This document shows positions 15,753 to 23,766 of a DNA stretch of 35,142 nucleotides, in pieces (positions within the stretch are counted from its first letter, which is position 1; each line of letters opens with the position of its first letter). The notes beneath the pieces are model-generated. The model saw nothing but the letters and a program-made list of their open reading frames with translations, had not been told where the DNA came from and did not search any database. Both the position numbers and the translations under genes were made by a program. Origin of the DNA: Microcaldota archaeon (GTDB lineage: Archaea; Micrarchaeota; Micrarchaeia; Anstonellales; Anstonellaceae). Location: contig JAPLWY010000092.1 in assembly GCA_026396355.1 (NCBI GenBank), positions 1 to 35,142 on the forward strand, in the 5' to 3' direction.

Positions 15753-16250
15753 ATGTGGCAACACATCGACGAGGTTTTTTCAGGCCAGCGGGCAAAGCTG
15801 AAGGCAGTGTCAACCATGCTCCGTCTTGGCTTGCGCGTGGACAAACAAGGCAGGATTTTTTGCGAATCAATAGAACTAGCGCCGGCAAAATTCGCCCGTG
15901 CAATAGGGGTGGACAGGCGCGTGGTGATTTGCACTGCAAAAGAAATCGCAGCCGACCCAAAATTATCGGAAATATTCTCCCGCCTCATTCCGACTGCCAA
16001 TGTGTCCGGTGCTGCGAAGATTCTTGGGCACGACGTGATTGAAATCGATGCCGACCCCAACACCACCGGGCTGGTTAGCATAATTTCCACCATACTCGCG
16101 CGCAACAAAGTGGGCATCAGGCAGATAATCGCAGACGATCCGGATCTCTATCCAGATCCAAAAATGCACATTGTTGCGGATGGCAGGCTGCCGCGAAAGG
16201 CAATCGAGGAGCTTCGCAACCTGCATCTGCAGGCGATTTCGTTTAAATAA
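15753..16250 (+). CDS. Predicted regulator of amino acid metabolism with C-terminal ACT domain
   Basis: This 165-residue protein resembles an archaeal family of predicted amino-acid-metabolism regulators. The N-terminal part is helical and basic with SGQRAKLKAVSTMLRLGLRV. A linker region contains AIGVDRRVVICTAKEI, resembling a winged-helix or HTH segment. The C-terminal half (GLVSIISTILARNKVGIRQI followed by IADDPDLY) has the beta-alpha-beta pattern and turn of an ACT ligand-binding domain. It would bind an amino acid and control an unknown target. ATG 15753 is chosen over a TTG at 15735 because of the leaderless-type promoter spacing. The target genes cannot be told. Confidence 0.7.
   Translation: MWQHIDEVFSGQRAKLKAVSTMLRLGLRVDKQGRIFCESIELAPAKFARAIGVDRRVVICTAKEIAADPKLSEIFSRLIPTANVSGAAKILGHDVIEIDADPNTTGLVSIISTILARNKVGIRQIIADDPDLYPDPKMHIVADGRLPRKAIEELRNLHLQAISFK
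16241..16250 (+). promoter_or_regulatory. TATA candidate for the nucleotidyltransferase
   Basis: GTTTAAATAA overlaps the last codons and stop of the ACT-domain gene. Initiation about 26 bases downstream (near 16272) would exclude the upstream ATG at 16255 and favour ATG 16279. Confidence 0.5.
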
Positions 16251-16278
16251 GTTTATGGTGAGAATACAATGTGGTTCC

Positions 16279-16986
16279 ATGGTAAAAGCAATTGTACTTT
16301 GCGGCGGGAAGGGGACGCGATTGCGCCCATATACTTACAACATCCCAAAGCCAATGCTGCCCTTGGGCAAGCGCCCCATCCTTGAATATGTCCTCAACCG
16401 CCTCAAGATGGCGGGCATTACTGAAATTTACCTCGCCACAGGCTATCTGCACGAGCAGATAGAAGCGCATTTCGGGGACGGCAGCAAATTCGGGCTTAAG
16501 ATTTCCTATTCGGTTGAAACCTCCGAGCTTGGCACCGCTGGCTCCACAATCCCGTTCATGGGCAGGATGGATGACACGTTCGTGGTGATGATGGGCGACC
16601 ATCTCTCCAATCTCGAAATAAAGGATTTGCTGGCATTCCACAAGAAAGGCAAAAGGATTGCCACTATTGCGCTCAATAAAAAGGGCGTGCCTTTGGAATA
16701 CGGGGTTGCAGACCTGAACAAGGACGAGATAGTGCGCTTCCGCGAAAAGCCGATAGTTGAAAACTACGTGAACACAGGCGCGTATGTCTTCGAGCCTGAA
16801 ATATTCGACTTCATAAAGCCAGGCGAGGACTTTGCCAACAACGTATTCCCGCGCCTGATCGAAAAGGGCCAGAAAATCGGAGGGTTTGTCTTCTCGGATT
16901 ACTGGCTTGACATAGGCAGGACGACCGATTACGAGCACATAAACCATTTCATCTCGATAATCGACCTTACCAAGGCAATGAAGTAG
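16279..16986 (+). CDS. Sugar-1-phosphate nucleotidyltransferase
   Basis: This 235-residue NTP_transferase protein starts VKAIVLCGGKGTRLRPYT, the GGxGTRL signature, then NIPKPMLPLGKRPILEYVLN. It has VVMMGDHLSNLEI for the metal Asp, FREKPIVENYVNTGAYVF for the sugar pocket and ending residues DYWLDIGRTTDY. It lacks the left-handed beta-helix domain of the long bifunctional enzymes. Sequence pattern suits GDP-mannose or dTDP/UDP-glucose pyrophosphorylases; the nucleotide is uncertain. Start 16279 is preferred from promoter spacing and because family proteins begin at this MVKA position. It converges on the epimerase gene at 17008. Confidence 0.85.
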   Translation: MVKAIVLCGGKGTRLRPYTYNIPKPMLPLGKRPILEYVLNRLKMAGITEIYLATGYLHEQIEAHFGDGSKFGLKISYSVETSELGTAGSTIPFMGRMDDTFVVMMGDHLSNLEIKDLLAFHKKGKRIATIALNKKGVPLEYGVADLNKDEIVRFREKPIVENYVNTGAYVFEPEIFDFIKPGEDFANNVFPRLIEKGQKIGGFVFSDYWLDIGRTTDYEHINHFISIIDLTKAMK

Positions 16987-17007
16987 GGCAGAGAAGAACA
17001 GGCTGGA

Positions 17008-17904
17008 TTATTTGCGTTTCCCAACAATTCCGCCTAACCCCCTTGCAAGCGATATCTTCGGCGAAAAGCCCAGAGTCTTTTTGGCGAGCGCTATATCCGC
17101 CACGCTGCGCTTTATGTCTCCTTCGCGCGCAGGCAAAAACTCCGGGTCGGCAGGAACGTCCGCAATATTGCACATCTCTTCCATAAGTTCCAAGAGCGTG
17201 GTCTCGGTTGCGGATGCAATGTTGCAGGGCATGTCCTTTCCCCCGCACTCGATTGCGCGCACGAACGCCTCGCACACGTCGTCCACATGCACAAAATCGC
17301 GGGTCTGGCTGCCATCCCCGTAAATTATCGGGCGCTTGCCATCCCTTATCGCATTTGCGAACTTTGTAATCACGCCGGAATACGGGCTGAGCGGGTTTTG
17401 CCCCGAGCCATAGACATTGAAGAGCCGAAGCGCGGCGTTTTCCATTCCATAAAGCCTGTTGTACAAAAGCACATAGCGCTCTGCCGACAATTTGGATGCT
17501 CCGTAAGGCGAAAGGGGCGCAGTCGGGTGCTCCTCATCCACTGGCAGCCTCACAGGCTCGCCATAAACCGCGGCTGATGAGGCAAAAGCCACCCGTTTCA
17601 CGCCCGCCCTCCTGGCAGTCTCAAGCACATTGAGCGTCCCTGCCGCATTGACTGAAAAATCAGCATAAGGGTCGGATACCGAGGCTGCGACATCAATGAG
17701 TGCAGCAAGATGGACCACTGCTTCGGCGCCATTGAAGAGTTTTTGCAGCCTGCCAGCGTCAAGAACCGAGGCGCGCACAAACTCTCCCCTGATTCCTGAT
17801 TGCGGGGGCACGATGTCCAATATCCTAACCTTGTAGCCGTCCTCTTCCAGTCTTTGGCACAGATGCGTGCCAATAAAGCCCGAGCCGCCGGTTACAACTA
17901 TCAC
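17008..17904 (-). CDS. NAD-dependent UDP-sugar epimerase/dehydratase (GalE-like SDR)
   Basis: This 298-residue extended SDR begins VIVVTGGSGFIGTHLCQRL, with SSAAVYGEP for the catalytic Ser/Thr and SPYGASKLSAERY for YxxxK, followed by LRLFNVYGSGQNP and the DFVHVDDVCEAFV block. These are typical of archaeal UDP-glucose or UDP-GlcNAc 4-epimerases. I chose GTG 17904 because GGTGAT (perfect match to the archaeal 16S tail) lies 3 bases before it; the longer upstream frame would overlap the GlcNAc-1-P transferase gene extensively. It is last in the leftward operon from 22798. It may provide a UDP sugar for the lipid-linked glycan begun by its neighbour. Confidence 0.85.
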   Translation of the reverse strand: MIVVTGGSGFIGTHLCQRLEEDGYKVRILDIVPPQSGIRGEFVRASVLDAGRLQKLFNGAEAVVHLAALIDVAASVSDPYADFSVNAAGTLNVLETARRAGVKRVAFASSAAVYGEPVRLPVDEEHPTAPLSPYGASKLSAERYVLLYNRLYGMENAALRLFNVYGSGQNPLSPYSGVITKFANAIRDGKRPIIYGDGSQTRDFVHVDDVCEAFVRAIECGGKDMPCNIASATETTLLELMEEMCNIADVPADPEFLPAREGDIKRSVADIALAKKTLGFSPKISLARGLGGIVGKRK

Positions 17905-17915
17905 ATCATCACCAA

Positions 17916-18905
17916 TCAAAACAGCCTTCCGTAAAGCAATATGGCAAACAACGCACATAATACTTCCGCAAAAATGAACGCCATCACCAGTTTCTGCTCG
18001 CTTATTCCGCCAGTCAGTTTCATCACAAGCTGGCAAAGCCCGCGCACCTTTCCATCAACCGGTCGCAGCCTGCCTTTGCTGTCAATTTCGCCCCACCACT
18101 TTGTGCTTGGGAAGCGGTTTATCGCCTTGATGAAGAAATCCGCAAGATAGGGCAGCACAAGTATCGCGCCTACCGATTCCATATTCCCGATTATCACCGC
18201 CACCGCCAGCGTGGCGCCGATAAGAAGCGTGCCTATGTCCCCCATGAATATTTTCGCAGGATACCAGTTGCAGCGCAGGAATGCCAGGAGCGCGCCCAGC
18301 ATTGCGGCAGAAAGAAGCGCCATTTCCACTGAGCCGTTGCGAAGCGCAAGGAACAGCGTGGTCGCAAACATCACCGCGCCCATTCCCGCTTCCATTCCAT
18401 TGAAGCCTGCCAGCATATTGGTGAGATTGGCTGCCACTGTGACTCCGAGCGGAATGAGCGCCACTATGTAAAACATCCCAAAATCAACCGCGCCCAAAAA
18501 TGGGACCGTGATTACCGTGCTTCCTGCAGCGGCAAGCGCCACAAGCGGGAGCGCGGCAACCATGGGCAGGACCGTTTTGACGTCTTTTCGCATGTCGAAC
18601 AAGTCGTCAAAAATCCCAACCAGCGAAATTATGGTCATGGTGAGCATTGCCGCCAGAAGCGAGGTGAAGTCAAACTGGTGCTCTGTGAATGTGCGAAGCG
18701 CGATTGCGAGCAAAAGCGAGCCCACAATCCCCATCACTATTACCAGCCCGCCCATCTCTGCAACTTCTGGCTTGTCTGCCTTGTTCACGTCCCTGCCGAC
18801 TATTCCCGCAGCGCGCATCTTCCTTATCACAAACGGAAGCGCAAATGCGGCTATGCAAAAGGAGGAAGCGAGCACTGCTCCGACAAGCACAAGATCATTC
18901 CCCAT
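17916..18905 (-). CDS. UDP-GlcNAc:polyprenyl-phosphate GlcNAc-1-phosphate transferase (Alg7/AglH-like)
   Basis: This is a 329-residue MraY/WecA/GPT-family membrane enzyme with about ten hydrophobic segments. Key cytoplasmic loops are present: VNKADKPEVAEMGGL (about 40-54), the paired aspartates in GIFDDLFDMRKDV (about 97-109), NLTNMLAGFNGMEAGMG with the substrate Asn, and NWYPAKIFMGDIGTLLIGA with the catalytic Asp. The KPxxxEMGG and AGFNGxEAG forms resemble eukaryotic Alg7 and archaeal AglH more than bacterial MraY. It would start lipid-linked oligosaccharide assembly on dolichol phosphate. ATG 18905 directly abuts the upstream stop (TGAATG) and has GGGTGA before it. Confidence 0.88.
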   Translation of the reverse strand: MGNDLVLVGAVLASSFCIAAFALPFVIRKMRAAGIVGRDVNKADKPEVAEMGGLVIVMGIVGSLLLAIALRTFTEHQFDFTSLLAAMLTMTIISLVGIFDDLFDMRKDVKTVLPMVAALPLVALAAAGSTVITVPFLGAVDFGMFYIVALIPLGVTVAANLTNMLAGFNGMEAGMGAVMFATTLFLALRNGSVEMALLSAAMLGALLAFLRCNWYPAKIFMGDIGTLLIGATLAVAVIIGNMESVGAILVLPYLADFFIKAINRFPSTKWWGEIDSKGRLRPVDGKVRGLCQLVMKLTGGISEQKLVMAFIFAEVLCALFAILLYGRLF

Positions 18906-20645
18906 TCATTTCACCCTCAGCACAACTGTTTCGCCAAACTCCTTTTCAATTTCCGCCCCGCCGTTTCCGGAGTAAAGCTCCACGAACTTCGGCGGCGCGG
19001 TTCCCTCCTCAAGAACTATCATGCGCCCAGTCACATTATTGCTGCTGGAAAGCATCATCATTTGCGACAGCGGTATGGTGGCATATTGCCTGCCTGCAGA
19101 ATCGATGTATGCGCCGTCGGACAACGCGAAGTTTCCGCTTGAGGTCAGGGGGCGCGAAACAAGGTTGCCCTGCGCCGAGGCGAACACTGCGTACCGATTG
19201 TTTCCAGACGCATATCTGCCTGCGAATGAATAAAGCGCAAACTCGCTGTTTTCCGAAAGCAAGCTTATTACGGACGGCGTCAGGACAATATAGGTGTTGC
19301 TCGGGAAGCTTCCCTTGCCTGAAAGCAGGTATTCCTTTGCCTGTCCAAGCTGGGCAAGTTCGGTTTTTGGAAGATAGAAGCCTGCAGCATCCTGCCTTTC
19401 AAGCAATACTAAGTTGCTTGGCTGTGATGGCTGCTTTGAGGACAGGTACAAAAGCGCGCCGGTCAAATCCTGGCTGGCGTATTTTGTGCTGCTTCCGCCT
19501 GTCCTGACTTGCTCTGCCACTGCCAAAAAGAATGCCAGCGCCACAACGAGCACCATCAGAACAGCGAAAAATGCCTTTCCATGGTACTCATACAGGTGCA
19601 GTATGATTGGCGCAAGGAGCGCACCCAGCGCCGATGCCACTATTGCGGAATAAGAGCTGAAGAAAAGCGAGGCAAGCGCAAAGCAGGTGAAAAAACAGGC
19701 AAAGAATGCCGCGCAAAGCATTGAGGGCTTTTTCATCTTTCCCTCAAGCGCTCTTCCTATTCCCTCTGCAGAAGGCAGGGCGAGAAGAGAGGCGCCTGCA
19801 AGCGGATTAAAGCCGCAAAGCAGAATTCCGCCGGCAAAAAACGCAAGCCAGGCTATTTCAGCTTCCCCAAAGATGAAAAGCGCCACCGGGATCGAGGCGG
19901 CTGCCATAAGGAACGGAATGCTGGAGAATGAGGAGAGCAAGCTTTCAGTTGAAAATGAGCCTATTCCGGCTTGTCCAAGCGTGGCCATTCCTGCCACTGC
20001 TCCAACAATTGCTGCCAAAACCAAGATGGCATAAGGGGCAAGCGCCATCATTTTCTCCCCGTTTTTTTTCACTCTTGCCGCGTACAAAAGCGCAATGAGC
20101 ATAACTGCAATTGCAAACGGGAAATCAAGGCATGCTGCTGCAGCTCCGAGCACAACAGCCAAAAGCGCAAACGGCAACTTTTGCCCATTAGAAAACAGAA
20201 TCAGGCAAAGAAGCATGGCTGCAAAGGCAAGGCAGGCAAGCTGCGCACTTGAAATAACCCCTGGCAGAAATGCCAAGGTGGAAACCGAAAGTGCGAAGAC
20301 GAGCGCAGCTGATGCTGAAACCGCCTTTCCCTTCCCGCTTGAGCGGAATGCAAGGTAAAGAAACGCCGAAACAAGCGCAAGCAAGATTCCAGGCGCCAAA
20401 AGCATGAAGCCGGTGATTGTTTCAGGGCTTGCTGGATTTGCGCCGGCAATTGAGGAATAGACGCCAAGCAGCGCAGAGTGGACTGCAACGTGCGGTGCCA
20501 CGCTTGCGCCTGAAAGCGAGCTGAAAAGCTGCACTGCGAATCCGAATTCAGGCAGCGTGGCTTTTGGCACGAATTGCCCTATGCCAACAGCTACCAGTGC
20601 TAGCATCAAAATCGCATAAACATCCCGTAATCCGAACTTCTCCAT
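18906..20645 (-). CDS. Large polytopic membrane protein with extracytoplasmic C-terminal domain, possibly GT-C-like
   Basis: I do not recognise the family of this 579-residue protein. About twelve hydrophobic segments fill residues 8-375, then roughly 200 mostly polar residues follow with no further membrane span. The soluble part is rich in Ser/Asn and ends in a beta-type sequence. This shape (many N-terminal helices, one outer C-terminal domain) resembles GT-C glycosyltransferases and oligosaccharyltransferases. It sits directly upstream of the GlcNAc-1-P transferase in the same operon, but I see no clear acidic catalytic motif such as WWDYG. ATG 20645 has AGGTG six bases upstream, starting right at the HMG-CoA reductase stop. 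A role in glycan transfer is inference from layout and context. Confidence 0.65.
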   Translation of the reverse strand: MEKFGLRDVYAILMLALVAVGIGQFVPKATLPEFGFAVQLFSSLSGASVAPHVAVHSALLGVYSSIAGANPASPETITGFMLLAPGILLALVSAFLYLAFRSSGKGKAVSASAALVFALSVSTLAFLPGVISSAQLACLAFAAMLLCLILFSNGQKLPFALLAVVLGAAAACLDFPFAIAVMLIALLYAARVKKNGEKMMALAPYAILVLAAIVGAVAGMATLGQAGIGSFSTESLLSSFSSIPFLMAAASIPVALFIFGEAEIAWLAFFAGGILLCGFNPLAGASLLALPSAEGIGRALEGKMKKPSMLCAAFFACFFTCFALASLFFSSYSAIVASALGALLAPIILHLYEYHGKAFFAVLMVLVVALAFFLAVAEQVRTGGSSTKYASQDLTGALLYLSSKQPSQPSNLVLLERQDAAGFYLPKTELAQLGQAKEYLLSGKGSFPSNTYIVLTPSVISLLSENSEFALYSFAGRYASGNNRYAVFASAQGNLVSRPLTSSGNFALSDGAYIDSAGRQYATIPLSQMMMLSSSNNVTGRMIVLEEGTAPPKFVELYSGNGGAEIEKEFGETVVLRVK

Positions 20646-20654
20646 CAAACACAC

Positions 20655-21926
20655 CTATTTTTTCCTGATCTCGTGAAGTATTTCTTCTGCCCTGCTGGCA
20701 GTGGCATTGCGCTCCTCTGCCATTCTCCCTGCGACTTTCTCGATTTCAGCGCCACTTGCGCCAGCGGAAATGGCAAGGTTCTTTGCATGAAGCTCCATGT
20801 GGCCGCGCTGTATTCCCTCTGTGGACAGCGCCTTGAGCGCAGCAAAATTCTGCGCGAGGCCCACTGACGCCATCACACAAGCGAGTTCACGCGCGGTTTT
20901 CACTCCCAGTATTGAAAGCGCCACCTGCGCGGTCGGCAATGTCTTTATTGCCCCGCCGATTGTCCCGACTGCAAGCGGAAGTTCTATCTCCCCTTCCAAA
21001 TCCCCGTTGGGAAGCTTGCGGTACCTTGTGAGCGACCTGTATTTTCCGCCTGCGGCTGCAAACGCGTGCGCGCCGGCCTCAACTGCCCGCCAGTCATTCC
21101 CGGTTGCCACTGCAACCGCATCAATCCCGTTCATTATCCCCTTGTTGTGGGTGCATGCCCGGAAAACATCGGCTTCGGCAAATGCCCAGGCGTCCAGCAC
21201 GCCCTCGATTGCTTCAGCGCCAATTGCCTCTTTTTTCCAAATTGCTTTTGAGCGCGCCATTCTCTTGATTGCAAGATTTGTGAGTATACGAAGCCGCACC
21301 TTTCCGCCTGTCAGCTCCTCCAGTTTCGGTGCAATTCCCTCAAGCACTGTATTTATTGTGTTTGCACCCATTGCATCGCGAACGTCAACCTCGAATTCCG
21401 CAATCACCATTTCTCCCCGCTGCGTGGGAAGCGCGCGCGCTGAAAACCCTCGCAATCCGCCGCCATACCTTGCCATGCCTTCTGCAAACGGCTCGGTGTC
21501 TTTCATGATTTCTGATTTCTTGGCATTCAATTCCTTTGCAGCTTTTTTCGCATCAGCAATATCCACCAGCTGCACTTGCCCAACCATCACAGGCTCGTCA
21601 GCGCCTGCCTCAAACCCATTGCTTTCCCGGCAAAGCTTTGCGCCATTGCTGGCTGCTGCCACCACTGAGGGCTCCTCTATTGCCATTGGCACCAGGACTT
21701 CGCGCCCATTAACTATGAAATTTGTGGCAACTGCAAACGGCAGCCCGTGCATCCCAAGCGCGTTTTCCACCATCCTGTCTGCAATCCCAAACTCAAGCGG
21801 AGAGTCTGACTGCAGAATCTTCGCCTGCTCTTTTTCAAGCGCGCAGGCTTTGGAAATTTTTTCTATTCTCTCCTGCCTGCTAAGCTTGTAGAAGCCTGAA
21901 ATTGCCGAAGTTTTTTTCACATCCAT
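20655..21926 (-). CDS. Hydroxymethylglutaryl-CoA reductase, class II type
   Basis: This enzyme makes mevalonate, the precursor of archaeal isoprenoid lipids and dolichol. The protein starts with ISGFYKLSRQERIEKIS, characteristic of class II enzymes. It has ENALGMHGLPFAVATNF (about 55-71), EEPSVVAAASNGAKL with the catalytic Glu, DAMGANTINTV, the lysine-bearing THNKGIMNGIDAVAVATGND, and the C-terminal catalytic His in GIQRGHMELHA. ATG 21926 gives 423 residues; GTG 21938, overlapping the agmatinase stop as GTGA, is an alternative. Its place in one operon with a polyprenyl-phosphate transferase ties lipid precursor supply to glycan assembly. Confidence 0.9.
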   Translation of the reverse strand: MDVKKTSAISGFYKLSRQERIEKISKACALEKEQAKILQSDSPLEFGIADRMVENALGMHGLPFAVATNFIVNGREVLVPMAIEEPSVVAAASNGAKLCRESNGFEAGADEPVMVGQVQLVDIADAKKAAKELNAKKSEIMKDTEPFAEGMARYGGGLRGFSARALPTQRGEMVIAEFEVDVRDAMGANTINTVLEGIAPKLEELTGGKVRLRILTNLAIKRMARSKAIWKKEAIGAEAIEGVLDAWAFAEADVFRACTHNKGIMNGIDAVAVATGNDWRAVEAGAHAFAAAGGKYRSLTRYRKLPNGDLEGEIELPLAVGTIGGAIKTLPTAQVALSILGVKTARELACVMASVGLAQNFAALKALSTEGIQRGHMELHAKNLAISAGASGAEIEKVAGRMAEERNATASRAEEILHEIRKK

Positions 21927-21934
21927 TTTCCCAC

Positions 21935-22798
21935 TCACTTCCTGTTGCTTTCTGCAAGGCAGATTATCTTGTAGGCAAGCCTTGCTGCAAGGAAATCAGA
22001 AACATGATTGCCTGGAATCGGGCAAAGCTCGACAACGTCTGCGCCCACCACTGTCTTTTTTGCAAACAGCGCCTCAAGTAGCGCTATGAGCTGGGGGTAG
22101 TGCATGCCGCCCGGCTCAGGAGTGCCCACTGCAGGGCATTCGGATGGGTCGATTGCATCAACATCAATCGTTATGTAAACCTCATCCTTGAGCTTTGCAA
22201 TTATTTCCTCAGGCTTGAAGTTCACTCCGTAGACCGGCAGCTTCAATCGCTTTATCTCGGCTGCCTCCTCTTCCGAATAGCTGCGTATGCCAACAGAAAT
22301 CGCATGGAACTTTTCCCTGCACCGCCTCATCACGCAGGCATGGCCGTGCCGTGTTCCCTCGTATTCGTCGCGCATGTCTGCATGCGCGTCAATGTGCAGA
22401 ACTGAAATTTTATCCGCACTGCCCTCATCCGCAAGCGCGTCAAACGCGCCTATTGAAACAGAATGCTCGCCTCCCAAAAGGAGCGGGAACTTGCCTGCCT
22501 TGAGCGCCTCGGAAACGGCCTCCTTCACATAAGCGCAGTTTTTCTCAGGAGAGCCCCTGTCGCATTCCAGCTCGTCTGCAGTGTAGATTCCGCACTCTGC
22601 AAAATCCTTCCCAAGCGCTATGTCGTAAGTTTCGACCTGGCGCGATGCCTCTATTATTGCGCCTGGCCCGAACCGCATCCCCACTCCGTAGGAGGCAGTG
22701 GAGTCATAAGGGGCGGACAGCACAACGTACTTTGAGCCCTTCTGGCTGTTTGGGACTCCAAGGAATGACCTGGGCAATCCTATATGGAATATGTTCAT
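21935..22798 (-). CDS. speB: Agmatinase (arginase/ureohydrolase family)
   Basis: This 287-residue binuclear manganese enzyme should hydrolyse agmatine to putrescine and urea. The metal ligands are seen in GGEHS (109-113), HIDAHADMRD (135-144) and TIDVDAIDPS (210-219), and the substrate pocket GTPEPGG follows. ATG 22798 has AGGTGAAATC just before it. It is the first gene of the leftward operon and shares a short divergent promoter region with the prenyltransferase at 22866. In archaea such genes often serve polyamine synthesis; family members acting on other guanidino compounds cannot be fully excluded. Confidence 0.9.
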   Translation of the reverse strand: MNIFHIGLPRSFLGVPNSQKGSKYVVLSAPYDSTASYGVGMRFGPGAIIEASRQVETYDIALGKDFAECGIYTADELECDRGSPEKNCAYVKEAVSEALKAGKFPLLLGGEHSVSIGAFDALADEGSADKISVLHIDAHADMRDEYEGTRHGHACVMRRCREKFHAISVGIRSYSEEEAAEIKRLKLPVYGVNFKPEEIIAKLKDEVYITIDVDAIDPSECPAVGTPEPGGMHYPQLIALLEALFAKKTVVGADVVELCPIPGNHVSDFLAARLAYKIICLAESNRK

Positions 22799-22836
22799 GA
22801 TTTCACCTGCACCGTGTAAAGAAGGGAAAACAGTGC

Positions 22837-22843
22837 TTTTAAA
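22837..22843. promoter_or_regulatory. Shared divergent TATA element (TTTTAAA)
   Basis: Between the agmatinase and prenyltransferase starts (67 bases apart) there is one TATA-like core, TTTTAAA, containing the palindrome TTTAAA. Rightward, the GTG start at 22866 lies 26 bases from its centre. Leftward, a start near 22814 would give a 16-base leader holding the GGTGAAAT site. Both genes could use the same element. Confidence 0.5.
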
Positions 22844-22865
22844 CCTCCCCTTTCAAACAAAGTGC

Positions 22866-23729
22866 GTGGGAAACTTATCCGCATACGCCAGGCTTTTTCG
22901 CATAGAGCATGCGATGATGCTTGCAGTGGCAGTGGTGATTGCCGAGCTTCTGGTCTCAGGCGCGCAGTCTGTGCCCCTTCCTGCGCTTCCGTTGCTGCTG
23001 CTCTCGCTTTGCGTGCCAATATTCATGGAGATGGGCAGCTTTGCCCTCAACGATTACTTTGATGTGAAAGCTGACAAGGAGAACAGGCGAAAGGACAGGC
23101 CGATTGCCTTTGGCGAGATTTCGCCAAAAACCGCGCTTTTCCTTGCAGCGGCCTGCTACATTCTCGGCGTGGCTGCCGCATTCCCGCTTCCTTTGCTTGC
23201 GCTTGAGATAACGGCAGTATTCGCCTTCCTCTCGCTTGCCTACAATTTCAAGCTCAAGGAACTGCCCCTTGTGGGCAATGCCTATATTGCAGCTTCAATG
23301 GCAATTCCCTTCATATTCGGCAATTTCACTGTCTCTTCGCAGCTTTACCTGCCTGCGCTTGCGATCGCCTGCGTGGCATTTGTTGCCGGGCTTGGGCGGG
23401 AAATAATAAAGTCTGCAGAGGATGTTGAGGGTGATGTGAAGCATAGGAATGCGCGCACCCTGCCCGCAGTTCTCGGAGTGAAAAATTCCGCCTATATTGC
23501 AGCAGCCTGCTACATTGCGCTAATCCCGCTTTCCTTCCTTCCGTTTGCCTTGGGGCTGCGCACCAATCTCCTCGCACTTTCGCTGGTTGCCCTTGCCTCG
23601 CTTTCATTTGCAGCAATGGCGATATTGGCTGTGAAAAGCCAGAAAAAGGAAAACCTGACCGCGCTTAGGAAAACCTCGCTCCTTGCGCTTGCAGTCGGGC
23701 TCGCAGGCTATTGCGCCAGCCTGATTTGA
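22866..23729 (+). CDS. UbiA-family prenyltransferase, probable digeranylgeranylglyceryl phosphate synthase
   Basis: This 287-residue membrane enzyme has about nine hydrophobic segments and both acidic UbiA motifs: NDYFDVKADKENRRKDRP (first, with the N-D-x-x-D core) and SAEDVEGDVKHRNARTLP (second). GREIIKSAEDVEGD is close to archaeal enzymes that add the second geranylgeranyl chain to make the archaeal lipid core. GTG 22866 is chosen because it lies 26 bases from the TATA-like TTTTAAA, giving a leaderless message, and the upstream frame would overlap the agmatinase start. Other archaeal UbiA homologues (heme or quinone) are possible but less fitting. Confidence 0.83.
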   Translation: MGNLSAYARLFRIEHAMMLAVAVVIAELLVSGAQSVPLPALPLLLLSLCVPIFMEMGSFALNDYFDVKADKENRRKDRPIAFGEISPKTALFLAAACYILGVAAAFPLPLLALEITAVFAFLSLAYNFKLKELPLVGNAYIAASMAIPFIFGNFTVSSQLYLPALAIACVAFVAGLGREIIKSAEDVEGDVKHRNARTLPAVLGVKNSAYIAAACYIALIPLSFLPFALGLRTNLLALSLVALASLSFAAMAILAVKSQKKENLTALRKTSLLALAVGLAGYCASLI

Positions 23730-23740
23730 TTATAATATTT
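23729..23740 (+). promoter_or_regulatory. TATA candidate for purC
   Basis: ATTATAATATTT lies just after the prenyltransferase stop. Initiation about 26 bases downstream would fall near 23761, within the GGTGGGAG ribosome-binding region before ATG 23767. Confidence 0.4.
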
Positions 23741-23766
23741 CAGCCTTTAATTGCAATGGTGGGAGC

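Noticed and set aside
17905..18036. Upstream extension of the GalE-like gene
   Set aside because: It overlaps the end of the GlcNAc-1-P transferase gene by over 100 bases and has no homology; GTG 17904 has GGTGAT upstream.
22791..22865. Upstream extension of the prenyltransferase
   Set aside because: It crosses the agmatinase start and reads through the TATA element; the GTG at 22866 fits a leaderless message.
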